DNA of 6,572 nucleotides, from contig JAIRUT010000077.1 of the NCBI GenBank assembly GCA_031254255.1, positions 1-6,572 of the forward strand, in the 5' to 3' direction. The stretch comes from Coriobacteriales bacterium (lineage in GTDB: Bacteria; Actinomycetota; Coriobacteriia; Coriobacteriales; UBA8131). The number at the start of each line of letters is the position of its first letter. Positions within the stretch are counted from its first letter, which is position 1. Positions 5,369 through 6,572 of this stretch are shown in pieces. A program made the translations under genes and the position numbers. Under the pieces are notes generated by a model. It saw only the letters and a list, made by a program, of their open reading frames with translations. It was not told the DNA's origin and made no database searches.

Positions 5369-6321
5369 AAGACGGGCAGTCCTTCCCGCGCACTACGGTA
5401 CTCATCCATGATCCGGGCAAAAATGTCAGCCACTGGCTCAATTCTCTTCAGTGCGCCGGCGACCTGTCCAGCCATCATGGAGCCATTGTCAGCATCGCCG
5501 TCAAAGACAGCCTTCCGCAACGATCCAAGTGTTAGCTTCTCCATGGCTTGGGTCTTGGTTGCCCGATCGCCCTCTTCTGTGTTGGCAAATTCTTCTTCCA
5601 GCTGCAGGTAGGCCCTGGTCATCTTGTTTTTCAGCAGGCGCACAGGTGCACCCAGCGATCGCCCGGTGACCGTGGTTCCGGTGTCCTTGGCCTTGAGCAG
5701 GGCCTGCTTGTAGTTGTCATGGACCGGGCATTCCTCGCTGACCACCAGCGCCGTGCCCAGCTGAGCACCGAATGCCCCGAGGGCAAAGGCGGCGCAGAGC
5801 TGCTGGCCAGAGGCAACACCGCCAGCGGCGATGACCGGGATCTTCACGGCCTCAACCACTTGTGGGACAAGGGCCATAGTCGTCAGCTCACCGACATGGC
5901 CACCGCTTTCGGTGCCTTCCGCGATCACAGCATCGGCTCCGTATTTCTCCATCCGTTTGGCCAGCGCCACGCTGGGGACGACGGGAAAGACCTTGCTGCC
6001 AGCAGCCTTCCAGATCTCTATGTATTTATCAGGGCTGCCGGCGCCAGTGGTGATCACCTGGACATTCTCACCTACTAGCATATTAGCAAGCTCGTCTACA
6101 TCCTCAGCCATGAGCATGACATTCACGCCGAAGGGCTTGTCCGTTAACGACCGCAGGGTTTCGATCTCCGCCTGCACCTGCTCGCAGTTCTTGCCTCCGC
6201 AGCCGATGATTCCAAGCCCTCCGGCGTTGGATATAGCAGCTGCAAAACGACCAGTGGCTATCTGAGCCATACCACCCTGCATAAACGGATATTTGATTCC
6301 CAAAAATTCATTCAGTAACAT
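5365..6321 (-). CDS. fabK: Enoyl-ACP reductase II (FabK), FMN-dependent
   Basis: Reduces trans-2-enoyl-ACP to acyl-ACP, the last step of the elongation cycle, using FMN and NAD(P)H; it is unrelated to FabI. Encodes 318 residues, the normal FabK length. It has a TIM barrel of the nitronate monooxygenase/FabK type: YPFMQGGMAQIA near the N-terminus (11-22), SNAGGLGIIG (31-40), PFGVNVML (63-70), VITTGAGSP (89-97), then EGTESGGHVG (135-144) with His142 matching the essential His144 of pneumococcal FabK, and the FMN phosphate loop AAGGVASG (165-172). A C-terminal helical part ends in REGLPVL. The ATG at 6321 has only a weak GGGA-type ribosome site. Placement between fabH and fabG supports FabK over a nitronate monooxygenase. 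Organisms relying on FabK are usually tolerant of FabI inhibitors such as triclosan; whether a FabI exists elsewhere is not visible. Confidence 0.95.
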   Translation of the reverse strand: MLLNEFLGIKYPFMQGGMAQIATGRFAAAISNAGGLGIIGCGGKNCEQVQAEIETLRSLTDKPFGVNVMLMAEDVDELANMLVGENVQVITTGAGSPDKYIEIWKAAGSKVFPVVPSVALAKRMEKYGADAVIAEGTESGGHVGELTTMALVPQVVEAVKIPVIAAGGVASGQQLCAAFALGAFGAQLGTALVVSEECPVHDNYKQALLKAKDTGTTVTGRSLGAPVRLLKNKMTRAYLQLEEEFANTEEGDRATKTQAMEKLTLGSLRKAVFDGDADNGSMMAGQVAGALKRIEPVADIFARIMDEYRSAREGLPVL

Positions 6322-6412
6322 TGGTGCATCCCATCTCTTCTGATCTATTGAACTCCAGTTGTCGCTTGTTGACTCGCTTCCTTGCCTGCAAATTGCCTCA
6401 ACTTCAAGCCGG

Positions 6413-6428
6413 CCTCCGGTCCTCCGGT
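6413..6428. repeat. Perfect 8-bp tandem repeat in the fabH-fabK spacer
   Basis: CCTCCGGT occurs twice without a gap (6413-6420, 6421-6428), flanked by CCGG and CGG, so several short alternative hairpins (for example CCGG-AGGA-CCGG on the minus strand) are possible. The 137-base spacer (6322-6458) holds no acyl carrier protein gene and no strong terminator. Confidence 0.5.
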
Positions 6429-6458
6429 CGGCAGCCTCAAGCCAACCTCGCGCCTACC

Positions 6459-6572
6459 TCAGGCCAGTGTCATGCAGACAGCACCTGCCGTCATGCCCCC
6501 ACCAAAGCCTGCAACCACAATCTTTGAACCCCTGCCGATCAACTTGTTTCGCATGACCTCATCCAAGACCAA
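6459..6572 (-). CDS. fabH: 3-oxoacyl-ACP synthase III (FabH), C-terminal 37 residues only
   Basis: The minus-strand frame enters from the window edge and ends at TGA 6461-6459. The visible residues include LDEVMRNKLIGRGSKIVV, then AGFGGGMTAGAVCMTLA. The GFGGGMT segment is the C-terminal hallmark of KAS III, the enzyme that starts fatty-acid synthesis from acetyl-CoA (or branched acyl-CoA) and malonyl-ACP. Most FabH proteins read GFGGGLTWG here; Ala replaces Trp in this copy. The catalytic Cys-His-Asn residues are outside the window. As the gene before fabK on the same strand it fits the start of the cluster. A FabH-like paralogue with another starter preference cannot be excluded from this fragment. 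Confidence 0.85.
   Translation of the reverse strand: MVLDEVMRNKLIGRGSKIVVAGFGGGMTAGAVCMTLA

Noticed and set aside
5009..5611. Plus-strand 200-codon frame over the fabG/fabK junction.
   Set aside because: It is antisense to two strongly conserved enzymes with intact catalytic motifs, and shows no recognisable domain.
5365..6321. Nitronate monooxygenase instead of FabK.
   Set aside because: The families share a fold, but the position between fabH and fabG, the 318-residue length and the EGTESGGHVG motif favour FabK.
6322..6458. Small acpP gene between fabH and fabK.
   Set aside because: At 137 bases the spacer is too short for a ~75-residue ACP, and no frame shows the DSL phosphopantetheine motif.

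Overview
The window reads as a chromosomal segment of an anaerobic Gram-positive bacterium, most likely a member of the Clostridia (Bacillota) or a relative with a moderately GC-balanced genome. This rests on a FabK-type enoyl-ACP reductase inside a type II fatty-acid cluster, an accompanying MarR-type regulator, strong AAGGAG/GAGGAG ribosome binding sites, a likely TTG start, a lipobox lipoprotein, and an aldo/keto reductase with a C-terminal ferredoxin-like domain. I cannot name a genus from the sequence alone.

Left part (1-1224, + strand): the 3' portion of an aldo/keto reductase with two four-cysteine [4Fe-4S] motifs, an AT-rich spacer, then a small lipoprotein of unknown function. A convergent spacer (1225-1380) holds three stem-loops and separates these from minus-strand genes. 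The first minus-strand gene met (1381-1827) encodes a small secreted or surface protein with three near-identical aspartate-rich, calcium-loop-like repeats and a His-rich tail.

Right part (1996-6572, - strand): a fatty-acid elongation operon transcribed right to left: fabH (only its 3' end), fabK, fabG, fabF, fabZ, marR. Together these give the condensing enzymes (FabH for initiation, FabF for elongation), the ketoreductase (FabG), dehydratase (FabZ) and enoyl reductase (FabK), that is, every step of one elongation cycle. acpP, fabD and the acc genes, often interleaved in such clusters, are not in the visible part. The MarR-type gene comes last, 10 bases after fabZ, and probably gives feedback control of lipid synthesis.

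The catalytic residues of the Fab enzymes are all present, so the enzymes look functional. The unusual elements are additions: an approximately 42-residue Ser/Thr/Pro/Gln-rich N-terminal extension on FabG, an approximately 55-residue Gly/Ala/Asp/Glu tail on FabZ built partly from a 21-bp repeat, a diverged 33-bp echo of the marR 3' end just after its stop codon, and the triplicated DNNGDGICDNY-type protein. I see no CRISPR array, tRNA, rRNA, insertion sequence or phage gene. No gene-free stretch exceeds 300 bases.
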